Shown: one piece after another, positions 25,836 through 33,299 of the stretch
Position numbering within the stretch: position 1 is the first letter of the stretch
How the letters are laid out: each line of letters starts with the position of its first letter
Source of the DNA: Paraburkholderia xenovorans LB400
GTDB lineage: Bacteria > Pseudomonadota > Gammaproteobacteria > Burkholderiales > Burkholderiaceae
Length of the DNA: 64,000 bases
Assembly: GCF_000013645.1 (NCBI RefSeq)
Contig: NC_007951.1
Coordinates: 3,968,001 to 4,032,000, forward strand
Reading direction: 5' to 3'
The notes under the pieces: generated by a model
Seen by the model: the letters and a program-made list of their open reading frames with translations, nothing else
What the model was told of the DNA's origin: nothing
The model's database searches: none
Position numbers and translations under genes: made by a program

Positions 25836-28133
25836 TTATTCGACTTCCACTGCTTCCGGATTCGGATTGCGCGGCGCCGGATGCTCGTCGAACGTCAGTT
25901 GCACCTTGTCTTCCGCATCCACGTCGACCGTCACGCGACCGCCGTTCATCAGCTTGCCGAACAGTAGTTCGTCGGCCAGTGCACGACGGATCGTGTCCTG
26001 AATCAGACGCTGCATCGGCCGCGCGCCCATGAGCGGATCGAAACCGTGCTTGGCGAGATGCTTGCGCAACGCGTCGGTGAAGAGCGCATCGACCTTCTTC
26101 TCGTGCAACTGATCTTCCAGCTGCATCAGGAACTTGTCGACCACGCGCATGATGATTTCTTCGTCGAGCGAGCGGAAGCTGATCACCGCATCCAGACGGT
26201 TACGGAACTCAGGCGTGAACATGCGCTTGATGTCGACCATCTCGTCGCCGGTTTCCCGACGATTCGTGAAGCCGATCACCGACTTGCCCATTGCCTCGGC
26301 GCCCGCGTTCGTCGTCATGATGATGATGACGTTGCGGAAATCCGCCTTGCGGCCGTTGTTGTCCGTCAGCGTGCCGTGGTCCATCACCTGCAGCAGCACG
26401 TTGTAGATGTCCGGATGCGCCTTCTCGATTTCGTCGAGCAGCAGCACGCAATGCGGCTTCTTCGTGACAGCCTCGGTCAGCAGACCGCCCTGGTCGAAAC
26501 CGACATAGCCCGGCGGCGCGCCGATCAACCGGCTGACCGCATGACGCTCCATGTATTCCGACATGTCGAAGCGGATCAGCTCGATGCCCAGCGTGAACGC
26601 CAGCTGCTTTGCCACTTCCGTCTTGCCGACGCCCGTGGGGCCGGAGAACAGGAATGCGCCGATCGGCTTGTCCAGCTTGCCGAGACCCGCACGCGCCATC
26701 TTGATCGCGGCCGACAGCGCGTCGATGGCCGGGTCTTGCCCGAACACCACGCTCTTCAGATCGCGATCCAGCGTTTGCAGCTTGCTGCGATCGTCTTGCG
26801 ACACGCTTTGTGGCGGGACGCGGGCGATCTTCGAGATGATTTCCTCGATCTCGTTCTTGCCAATGGTCTTCTTCTGTTTCGACTTCGGCAGGATGCGTTG
26901 CGCCGCGCCCGCTTCGTCGATCACGTCGATTGCCTTGTCCGGCAGATGACGATCCGTGATGAAGCGTGCCGACAACTCAGCCGCCGCCGACAGCGCGCCC
27001 GACGAATACTTCACGCCGTGGTGCTCTTCGAACCGCGACTTCAGGCCACGCAGGATCGCCACCGTTTGTTCGACGGTCGGCTCGGTCACGTCGACCTTCT
27101 GGAAACGCCGCGACAAGGCTGCGTCTTTTTCGAAGATGCCGCGATATTCCGTGAACGTGGTCGCGCCGATGCACTTCAGCGTGCCCGACGACAACGCCGG
27201 CTTGAGCAGGTTCGACGCGTCCAGCGTGCCGCCCGACGCAGCGCCCGCGCCGATCAGCGTATGAATTTCGTCGATGAACAGGATAGCGTGCGGACGTTCC
27301 TTCAATTCCTTGAGGACCGTCTTCAGGCGCTGTTCGAAGTCGCCGCGATACTTGGTGCCGGCGAGCAGCGCGCCCATGTCGAGCGAATACACCTGCGCAT
27401 CCGCCAGAATGTCCGGCACTTCGCCGCGCGTAATGCGCCACGCCAGACCCTCGGCGATCGCGGTCTTGCCGACGCCCGCCTCACCGACCAGCAGCGGATT
27501 GTTCTTGCGGCGGCGGCACAGCACCTGCACCACACGCTCGACTTCCGACTCGCGCCCGATCAGCGGATCGATGCGGCCGTCTTTCGCCATCTGGTTCAGG
27601 TTCTGGGTGAACTGCGCGAGCGGGGTTTCTTTCTGCGCGGCGGCTTCGTCGGACTCGGCATTCGCGTCGCTCGCTTTCGCGGCGTCGGTGCTGCTCGTCT
27701 TGGCGATGCCGTGCGAGATGAAATTGACCACGTCCAGACGCGTCACGCCCTGCTGCTGCAGGTAGTACACCGCGTGCGAGTCCTTCTCGCCGAAGATCGC
27801 GACCAGCACGTTGGCGCCAGTCACTTCCTTCTTGCCATTCGAGGTGGACTGAACATGCATGATCGCGCGCTGGATCACACGCTGGAAACCCAGCGTGGGC
27901 TGCGTGTCGACGTCGTCCGTGCCAGGCACGGTCGGCGTGTTGTCATGAATGAAGTTGCGCAGGTTCTGGCGCAGATCCTCGATATTGGCCGCGCATGCAC
28001 GCAACACCTCCGCTGCTGTCGGATTGTCCAACAGTGCCAGCAAAAGATGTTCGACCGTTATGAACTCGTGCCGCGCCTGGCGTGCTTCCATGAACGCCAT
28101 GTGCAGGCTGACTTCCAGTTCCTGGGCAATCAT
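25836..28133 (-). CDS. clpA: ATP-dependent Clp protease ATP-binding subunit ClpA
   Basis: A 765-residue AAA+ unfoldase with the N domain (MIAQELEVSLHMAFMEAR), D1 Walker A GEAGVGKTAIAEG and Walker B ILFIDEIHTLIGAG. D2 has Walker A GPTGVGKTEVAKQ and VLLLDEIEKAHPDIYNVLLQ. It feeds substrates to ClpP. Start ATG 28133 overlaps the clpS stop as ATGA. A ClpP-binding loop IGF occurs as KSVIGFTN. No clpP is next to it; a clpP paralogue lies at 56194. Confidence 0.97.
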   Translation of the reverse strand: MIAQELEVSLHMAFMEARQARHEFITVEHLLLALLDNPTAAEVLRACAANIEDLRQNLRNFIHDNTPTVPGTDDVDTQPTLGFQRVIQRAIMHVQSTSNGKKEVTGANVLVAIFGEKDSHAVYYLQQQGVTRLDVVNFISHGIAKTSSTDAAKASDANAESDEAAAQKETPLAQFTQNLNQMAKDGRIDPLIGRESEVERVVQVLCRRRKNNPLLVGEAGVGKTAIAEGLAWRITRGEVPDILADAQVYSLDMGALLAGTKYRGDFEQRLKTVLKELKERPHAILFIDEIHTLIGAGAASGGTLDASNLLKPALSSGTLKCIGATTFTEYRGIFEKDAALSRRFQKVDVTEPTVEQTVAILRGLKSRFEEHHGVKYSSGALSAAAELSARFITDRHLPDKAIDVIDEAGAAQRILPKSKQKKTIGKNEIEEIISKIARVPPQSVSQDDRSKLQTLDRDLKSVVFGQDPAIDALSAAIKMARAGLGKLDKPIGAFLFSGPTGVGKTEVAKQLAFTLGIELIRFDMSEYMERHAVSRLIGAPPGYVGFDQGGLLTEAVTKKPHCVLLLDEIEKAHPDIYNVLLQVMDHGTLTDNNGRKADFRNVIIIMTTNAGAEAMGKSVIGFTNRRETGDEMVDIKRMFTPEFRNRLDAVISFRSLDEEIIMRVVDKFLMQLEDQLHEKKVDALFTDALRKHLAKHGFDPLMGARPMQRLIQDTIRRALADELLFGKLMNGGRVTVDVDAEDKVQLTFDEHPAPRNPNPEAVEVE

Positions 28134-28444
28134 GCTTCCTCCATCACACACTGCAGCGGATGCCCGGCCTGCCGTGCGTGGGTAACGACTTGCTCGACTT
28201 TGGTCGACGCGATGTCCCGCGTATAGACCCCACAAACTCCCCTGCCCTCGCGATGCACCTTCAACATTACCTGTGTTGCGGTTTCTCGATCTTTATTGAA
28301 GTATTCCTGCACGATCATCACGACAAATTCCATTGGCGTGAAGTCGTCATTCAGCAGCACCACCTTGTACATGGATGGCGGCTTGAGCTTTTTCTCCTGC
28401 CGCTCCAGTACGGTGCCGTCCTGCTTGTCCGGGATAATCGCCAT
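28130..28444 (-). CDS. clpS: ATP-dependent Clp protease adaptor ClpS
   Basis: A 104-residue adaptor that delivers N-degron proteins to ClpAP. KPPSMYKVVLLNDDFTPMEFVV shows the substrate pocket residues (NDD, then the following M), and HREGRGVCGVYTRDIA is also typical. It is translationally coupled to clpA by a 4-bp overlap. Confidence 0.97.
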   Translation of the reverse strand: MAIIPDKQDGTVLERQEKKLKPPSMYKVVLLNDDFTPMEFVVMIVQEYFNKDRETATQVMLKVHREGRGVCGVYTRDIASTKVEQVVTHARQAGHPLQCVMEEA

Positions 28445-28994
28445 ACACCCATTCTAAACAACTAGGACAGGCCCGCAATCCTGTCAAAACCCGGCCAACC
28501 GGCCAGTAAGCCCGTTCGCGACCGCCTGATGGGTGATTCCCCGCCACGCGTGCGTTAAATCGACGAGCCGATTTGCGGAGCCGGCCCCTATCCTGTGATG
28601 CTTGCGGCCGTGCTGCGCCGCAGTCGGATCGAGTATCGCACAACCTGCCGTAGCTGGCTGACGGGTCGCCCGGCCCAGTCTTCGCCGAGGCGACCCGCTG
28701 AACAGCAGGTGAGTCGATTATGCGACTTTTCAAGACGGCCCGCTTGCGCAACCGCACATAACGAAAGCGGGAAAAACCCTGGAAAGTGCCTGTTTGCAAC
28801 GCGGCAACGGCATCTCAAAATTTTCTTGACACCCGAATAAAGAGCCTCAACAATCAAGCTGGCACTTTTTTCACCAAGCCATAATTTCGAAAAAATGCCG
28901 ATGGTGAGCTTGTGAGGAGGGAGCGGCTGCATCGCGCGGTCGTCGAGCTTTTCGAGGGCTCGTGGTAGTGACATGAGTTACAGGGGAAGTTGGA
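28445..28994 (+). other. Intergenic region between divergent clpS and the cold-shock gene
   Basis: A 550-bp gap with no supported gene. It should contain the clpS promoter (minus) near 28445-28520, where GACAGG and CCTGTC form a short dyad (28470-28489 region). It also holds the promoter and long leader of the cold-shock gene (28826-28994). Open frames here are short and have no recognisable features. Confidence 0.55.
28826..28854 (+). promoter_or_regulatory. Promoter of the cold-shock gene
   Basis: TTGACA (28826-28831) matches the -35 consensus exactly. It is followed after 17 bp by AACAAT (28849-28854), four of six. The start near 28861 gives a leader of about 134 nt, as expected for csp genes whose leaders fold at low temperature. 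Confidence 0.65.
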
Positions 28995-29201
28995 ATGGCA
29001 ACTGGTACGGTCAAATGGTTCAATGACGCAAAAGGTTTCGGATTCATCACGCCTGACGAAGGTGGCGAGGATCTGTTTGCACACTTCTCGGCCATCCAGA
29101 TGAATGGGTTCAAGACCCTCAAGGAAGGCCAAAAGGTAACCTTCGAGGTCGTGCAAGGCCCGAAAGGCAAACAGGCATCGAACATTCAGGCGCCCGCCTG
29201 A
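28995..29201 (+). CDS. Cold-shock domain protein (CspA family)
   Basis: A 68-residue single OB-fold nucleic-acid-binding protein. RNP1 is KGFGFI and RNP2 DLFAHF, with the typical start MATGTVKWFNDAKGFGF. It acts as an RNA chaperone; whether it is cold-induced or constitutive is not told by the sequence. It has its own promoter, long leader and terminator, so it is monocistronic. Confidence 0.96.
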   Translation: MATGTVKWFNDAKGFGFITPDEGGEDLFAHFSAIQMNGFKTLKEGQKVTFEVVQGPKGKQASNIQAPA

Positions 29202-29223
29202 AGCTGCTCGATACCCGTCCTTT

Positions 29224-29254
29224 GAAACCCGGCTCCGTGCCGGGTTTCTTTTTT
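29224..29254 (+). terminator. Terminator of the cold-shock gene
   Basis: GAAACCCGG and CCGGGTTTC form a perfect 9-bp stem followed by TTTTTT, 22 bp after the stop codon. Confidence 0.9.
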
Positions 29255-29409
29255 GGGGCGTCGCCCTCCAGTTAGTTGGTCTGAGGGTTGTCCTGGTTGC
29301 ACCCGGCGCGCACGTCCCATATATCGGGCAATTTCTTCGGTCTGCTGTTGACCGTGAGGTTTTGCGCTTCACATCGCGCGTTGCGTGAACATCGCGTGAA
29401 GCCAGAAAC

Positions 29410-29442
29410 AAAAAACCCCGGCCGCCTCGCGGCGCCGGGGTT
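29410..29442 (-). terminator. Terminator of icd
   Basis: AACCCCGGC (29414-29422) and GCCGGGGTT (29434-29442) form a perfect 9-bp stem. On the minus strand it is followed by TTTT. It lies 35 bp past the icd stop. Confidence 0.88.
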
Positions 29443-29476
29443 ACACATGCGAACCGGTCAGCCCAACGCGAGCCGC

Positions 29477-30733
29477 TTACAGATTTTCGATCAGCACCTG
29501 ACCAAATCCGGAACACGACACCTGAGTCGCGCCTTCCATCAAGCGCGCGAAATCGTATGTGACGCGTTTTTGCAGAATCGATTTTTCCATCGACTTGATG
29601 ATCAGATCCGCCGCCTCGGTCCAGCCGAGATGGCGCAGCATCATTTCTGCCGAGAGAATTTCCGAGCCCGGATTCACGTAGTCCTTGCCGGCGTATTTCG
29701 GCGCGGTGCCGTGCGTGGCTTCGAACATCGCGACTGAATCCGACATATTCGCGCCCGGTGCGATACCAATACCGCCGACCTGCGCGGCCAACGCATCCGA
29801 TACGTAGTCGCCATTCAGGTTCAGCGTGGCGATCACGTCGTATTCAGCCGGACGCAGCAGGATCTGCTGCAGGAACGCGTCGGCGATCACGTCCTTGAGG
29901 ACGACGTCGCCGCCCGTTTTCGGATTCTTGATCTTCATCCACGGGCCGCCGTCGATCAGTTCCGCGGCGAATTCCTTTTGCGCCAGCGCGTAACCGTAGT
30001 CGCGGAACGCGCCTTCGGTGAACTTCATGATGTTGCCCTTGTGCACCAGCGTGACCGAACGGCGATCGTGGTCGATCGCGTACTGGATCGCCTTGCGCAC
30101 CAGACGCTCCGTTCCTTCACGCGACACCGGCTTGATGCCGATCCCCGACGTTTCCGGGAAACGGATCTTCTTCACGCCCATTTCTTCGCGCAGGAACCTG
30201 ATGATTTTTTTCGCCTGCTCCGATTCGGCCGGCCACTCGATACCCGCGTAGATGTCTTCCGAGTTCTCGCGGAAGATCACCATGTTGGTTTTCTCCGGCT
30301 CGCGCACCGGCGAAGGCACGCCCTTGAAATACTGCACCGGCCGCAAGCACACATACAGATCCAGTTCCTGGCGCAACGCGACGTTCAGCGAACGGATGCC
30401 GCCGCCCACCGGCGTGGTGAGCGGGCCCTTGATCGAGACGACATATTCCTTGAGCACCTGCAGCGTCTCTTCGGGCAGCCACACATCCGGGCCGTACACC
30501 TTGGTGGATTTCTCGCCGGCGTAGATTTCCATCCAGTGGATTTTTCGCTTGCCTGCATACGCTTTTTCCACAGCGGCATCCACGACCTTGATCATGACCG
30601 GCGTGATGTCGATGCCGGTGCCGTCGCCTTCGATGTACGGAATGATCGGCTGGTCCGACACGTTGAGCGAGAAATCGGGATTGACGGTGATCTTGTCACC
30701 ACCGGTCGGAACCTTGATGTGCTGATACGGCAT
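29477..30733 (-). CDS. icd: NADP-dependent isocitrate dehydrogenase
   Basis: A 418-residue homodimeric TCA-cycle enzyme of the E. coli Icd type. The substrate serine region is GGGIRSLNVALRQELDLYVC, where the serine can be phosphorylated by AceK in relatives. The nucleotide-binding region has THGTAPKYAGKDYVNPGS. Full length. It starts MPYQHIKVPTGGDKI. It is divergent from the pseudouridine synthase gene; the shared upstream region carries a palindromic site at 30925-30943. Confidence 0.97.
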   Translation of the reverse strand: MPYQHIKVPTGGDKITVNPDFSLNVSDQPIIPYIEGDGTGIDITPVMIKVVDAAVEKAYAGKRKIHWMEIYAGEKSTKVYGPDVWLPEETLQVLKEYVVSIKGPLTTPVGGGIRSLNVALRQELDLYVCLRPVQYFKGVPSPVREPEKTNMVIFRENSEDIYAGIEWPAESEQAKKIIRFLREEMGVKKIRFPETSGIGIKPVSREGTERLVRKAIQYAIDHDRRSVTLVHKGNIMKFTEGAFRDYGYALAQKEFAAELIDGGPWMKIKNPKTGGDVVLKDVIADAFLQQILLRPAEYDVIATLNLNGDYVSDALAAQVGGIGIAPGANMSDSVAMFEATHGTAPKYAGKDYVNPGSEILSAEMMLRHLGWTEAADLIIKSMEKSILQKRVTYDFARLMEGATQVSCSGFGQVLIENL

Positions 30734-31066
30734 GGTCGGACTCCAGTGAAGGCTGTGCTGAAAGCTGATGGGAGACTGCGAAAACGGGGGCGCTCCTCGC
30801 TACGCGCAATGCCGCACGCCGGCAAGCGGCCTGGCCGCTATTCTAGCCCACGCGAACGCTGCGCCGAGGCCGCGGCGGCTCGGGGTTTTCCAACATGGAC
30901 GAAGGCAATCCAGCGAGGCGCGACTCTTATATCTTATATAAGACAACGAGCTTATCGCCGCGCATTATGCTTTATTATCCCGCCATTTACTATTGGCCCG
31001 GCGCCTTCCGGGGCTGCGCGGCAAACGCCGCCGCAACGGCGTGTCGCGGCTCCTATTTGATCCACT
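30734..31066. other. Divergent control region of icd and the pseudouridine synthase gene
   Basis: A 333-bp gap without a gene. Positions 30920-30990 are AT-rich and hold the TCTTATAT repeat and TCTTATATAAGA palindrome, plus further TTATTAT sequence near 30970. Promoters for both directions are expected here, but I could not assign -35 and -10 boxes with confidence. Confidence 0.5.
30925..30943. promoter_or_regulatory. Palindromic operator candidate upstream of icd
   Basis: TCTTATATAAGA (30932-30943) is a perfect 12-bp palindrome. It is preceded by an overlapping extra half-site, TCTTATAT at 30925-30932. It lies about 195 bp upstream of icd and 125 bp upstream of the opposite gene. The shape suits a small HTH repressor such as a GntR-family protein; the regulator is unknown. 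Confidence 0.5.
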
Positions 31067-31636
31067 ATGCGCCTTCTCGCTCTGAACAAACCGTTCGGCA
31101 CTATCTGTCAGTTCTCGCCGCACGAAACGCGCGCGTCGCTGGCCGACTGGGTCAAGGTGCCCAACGTCTATCCGGCGGGCCGGCTCGACTCCGATAGCGA
31201 GGGCCTGCTGCTGCTCACCGACGACGGCGCACTGCAAGCGCGCATTGCCGAACCGCGTCACAAACTCGTCAAGCGTTATTGGGCGCAAGTGGAAGGCGCG
31301 GTCGATGCGGCCACACTCAGGAAGCTCGCCCGCGGTGTCGATCTCGGCGACTACGTGACGCGACCCTGTCGCGCCGAATACGTGGAACCGACCGACACAC
31401 TGTGGTCACGCACGCCGCCGATCCGCTATCGCGCCGCGATACCGACCACGTGGATCGAACTGTCGATCACCGAAGGCAAGAACCGCCAGGTGCGTCGCAT
31501 GACTGCCGCGGTGGGGTTTCCGACATTGCGCCTGGTGCGCGTGGGCATCGGCGCACTCGACGTCTTTTCGCTCGGGCTGCAACCGGGAGAGAGCGTCGAT
31601 TTGCCGCCGGACGCGCCGTGGAAAGGCACGATGTGA
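31067..31636 (+). CDS. rRNA pseudouridine synthase, RluE type
   Basis: A 189-residue protein of the RsuA/RluE group without an S4 domain, starting MRLLALNKPFGTICQFS. The catalytic motif is GRLDSDSEGLLLLTDDG near residues 43-59, with the catalytic Asp in GRLD. EGKNRQVRRMTAAVGFPTLRLVR is the second family block. The short length and lack of an S4 domain match RluE, which modifies 23S rRNA at U2457 in E. coli. It is divergent from icd. Confidence 0.88.
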   Translation: MRLLALNKPFGTICQFSPHETRASLADWVKVPNVYPAGRLDSDSEGLLLLTDDGALQARIAEPRHKLVKRYWAQVEGAVDAATLRKLARGVDLGDYVTRPCRAEYVEPTDTLWSRTPPIRYRAAIPTTWIELSITEGKNRQVRRMTAAVGFPTLRLVRVGIGALDVFSLGLQPGESVDLPPDAPWKGTM

Positions 31637-32092
31637 TCATGCGCCCACGCATGACCGCGTGCTCATCGAATCTGCGCAACGCCTCCACTTCACATCGCGA
31701 CGCAATATCTAACTCGTTGTATCCGCAAACAAAAAAGCGCGTGAAACCGCTGCGAAAAACGCGTGAAACAATGACGCCCATGACAACGTCGCGGCACGTG
31801 ATGTGAATCAATCCATCGGCTTATAAGTTTTCCACAAATTTCGCGTCAACCGCTGCGCGAGCTCAGGCGTTATTCGACGCAGATGCCGCCCGAAGCTATC
31901 CGGCATTCAGCCTTAAGGGCCTTTGTGCAAGCCGCTCTCGCGGCAAGTGCGGGGAGTCTGAGCGCTAACGCAGACGTGTCGAAAATTTGTTCGATGCGGC
32001 TGTCAACCGAAAGGTGGATGGCACGTTTACCGACATGACTCCATATATAACCGGGTCATTTGGTTAATTAACTAAAGCTGAGGATTCACAAA
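31637..32092 (+). other. 456-bp intergenic region
   Basis: No supported gene. The sequence is less GC-rich than its surroundings. Near the 3' end are TATATAAC (32044-32051), a possible -10 without a convincing -35, and the perfect 10-bp palindrome GTTAATTAAC (32063-32072) about 20 bp before the next start codon. Confidence 0.45.
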
Positions 32093-32287
32093 ATGAACAA
32101 ACTGATCGCCGCTCTGGTCGCTGGTCTCTTCGCAACGGCAGCATTCGCACAAGCTTCGGCACCGGCAGCAGCTTCGGCAGCTCCGGCAGCAGCAGCTTCG
32201 TCGGCAAAGAAGACCACGAAGCACGCTCACAAGAAGTCGCACAAGAAGGCAGCAGCAGCTGCTGCAGCTTCGGGCGCTTCGGAGTAA
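32093..32287 (+). CDS. Small exported Ala/Lys/His-rich protein
   Basis: A 64-residue protein. Residues 1-19 (MNKLIAALVAGLFATAAFA) form a textbook signal peptide with an AFA cleavage site. The mature part is Ala/Ser-rich, with a basic centre (KKTTKHAHKKSHKK) and an Ala tail. I recognise no domain; acid-shock-like or polyanion-binding proteins have similar composition. GAGGA precedes the ATG and a good terminator follows, so it is a real, separately transcribed gene. Function unknown. Confidence 0.8.
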   Translation: MNKLIAALVAGLFATAAFAQASAPAAASAAPAAAASSAKKTTKHAHKKSHKKAAAAAAASGASE

Positions 32288-32343
32288 GTTTGTTGTAAAA
32301 ACGCAGTCAAGAACTAGCTTCATTGCCGTTCTTACGGCGTTGA

Positions 32344-32383
32344 AAGGCAGATCACCGCAAGGCGATCTGCCTTTTTGTTTTTG
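32344..32383 (+). terminator. Terminator of the small exported protein gene
   Basis: AAGGCAGATC (32344-32353) and GATCTGCCTT (32364-32373) form a perfect 10-bp stem followed by TTTGTTTTT. Confidence 0.9.
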
Positions 32384-32432
32384 ACGCGCTCGCGTAACAT
32401 TCGCGGGTTAATTTCCAGCAAGGAGTCATGCC

Positions 32433-32939
32433 GTGCGATTTCCCATGCGCTCGTTGATTGCGCGTTTCGCCGTTGCCGTTGCATTGCCGCTCGCCGCGTT
32501 GACGTTCACCGCCACCACCATCGCGCCTGCTCATGCGCAGCAGATGCCGGCCGGCGCTAAACAGCCCAGCGAATTTCCGCGCGCGAAACTGACCGCGGGC
32601 ATGTTCGTGATCGACGCCGCTGTCGCTGCGAACGACGCCGACCGCGAGCAAGGCCTCATGTATCGCACGAACCTCGCGCCGAATGAGGGCATGCTGTTCG
32701 TCTTCAACGAAAACGCGGTGCATTGCTTCTGGATGAAGAACACGTTGATTCCGTTGTCGATCGCGTTCATGCGCGCCGACGGCACGGTCACCGACATCGA
32801 CGAGATGCAGGCTGAGACCACCAACAATCACTGCCCGAAGAACAACGGCGTGTATGCGTTGGAGATGAGCAAAGGCTGGTTCACGTCGAAAGGCATCAAA
32901 CCGGGGATGAAGATCCAGGGCTTGCCCGCCGCGCAATAA
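32433..32939 (+). CDS. DUF192 exported protein
   Basis: A 168-residue protein. Its signal peptide runs from MRFPMRSLIARFAVAVALPL to the AHAQ cleavage site near residue 35. The DUF192 domain follows with LMYRTNLAPNEGMLFVF, VHCFWMKNTLIPLSIAFM and MEMSKGWF-like end sequence. AAGGAG at 32420-32425 places the start at GTG 32433; ATG 32445 is an alternative. The role of DUF192 proteins is unknown. It stands alone with its own terminator. Confidence 0.87.
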   Translation: MRFPMRSLIARFAVAVALPLAALTFTATTIAPAHAQQMPAGAKQPSEFPRAKLTAGMFVIDAAVAANDADREQGLMYRTNLAPNEGMLFVFNENAVHCFWMKNTLIPLSIAFMRADGTVTDIDEMQAETTNNHCPKNNGVYALEMSKGWFTSKGIKPGMKIQGLPAAQ

Positions 32940-32981
32940 ACCGCGGCGGCCGCGCGAGCGCGCCGCCGCTCGCCTGCCACA

Positions 32982-33007
32982 TTGCTTCACCGCTTTGCTT
33001 CACCGCT
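32982..33007. repeat. 13-bp tandem duplication
   Basis: TTGCTTCACCGCT occurs twice head to tail (32982-32994, 32995-33007) in non-coding DNA. A plain slippage duplication is the simplest reading. Confidence 0.8.
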
Positions 33008-33015
33008 TTGCCCAA

Positions 33016-33054
33016 GCCGGTGCCTCGTCGACATGAGGCGCCGGCTTTTTTATT
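33016..33054 (+). terminator. Terminator of the DUF192 gene
   Basis: GCCGGTGCCTC and GAGGCGCCGGC form an 11-bp stem with one G-T pair, followed by TTTTTTATTT. Confidence 0.88.
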
Positions 33055-33299
33055 TGCGCGCCGCGGCATAGACAGGCGCCCGATTGCGCCCATTAAAGCG
33101 GATCGCGCCGCACCAGAGCGCGCGGCACCCGCAGCCGAAGCCTTGCCAGCACCCGTTCGCGGCCGACCGGGAAGATTCCTGCAAAAGACGGGCCGACGCG
33201 CTATCCTAGTAATCTTAGTAAAGCAGCACCCAGGCTCCCCGGACAGCACAGACTGCTGCCCGGCAAGCGTTTCAGGCGCGCCATTCCAAGGAGGTTCAC

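Larger units (their letters stand above)
32940..33299 (+). other. Intergenic region before the EF-G gene
   Basis: A 360-bp gap with no gene. It holds a 13-bp tandem duplication (32982-33007) and the DUF192 terminator (33016-33054). The last 120 bp should hold the promoter of the EF-G gene, where CTAGTAATCTTAGTAA (about 33203-33221) is the most AT-rich stretch. GGAGG sits 7 bp before its GTG start. Confidence 0.5.

Noticed and set aside
31658..31806. Small protein gene after the pseudouridine synthase
   Set aside because: The short open frame has no ribosome site, signal peptide or recognisable domain.
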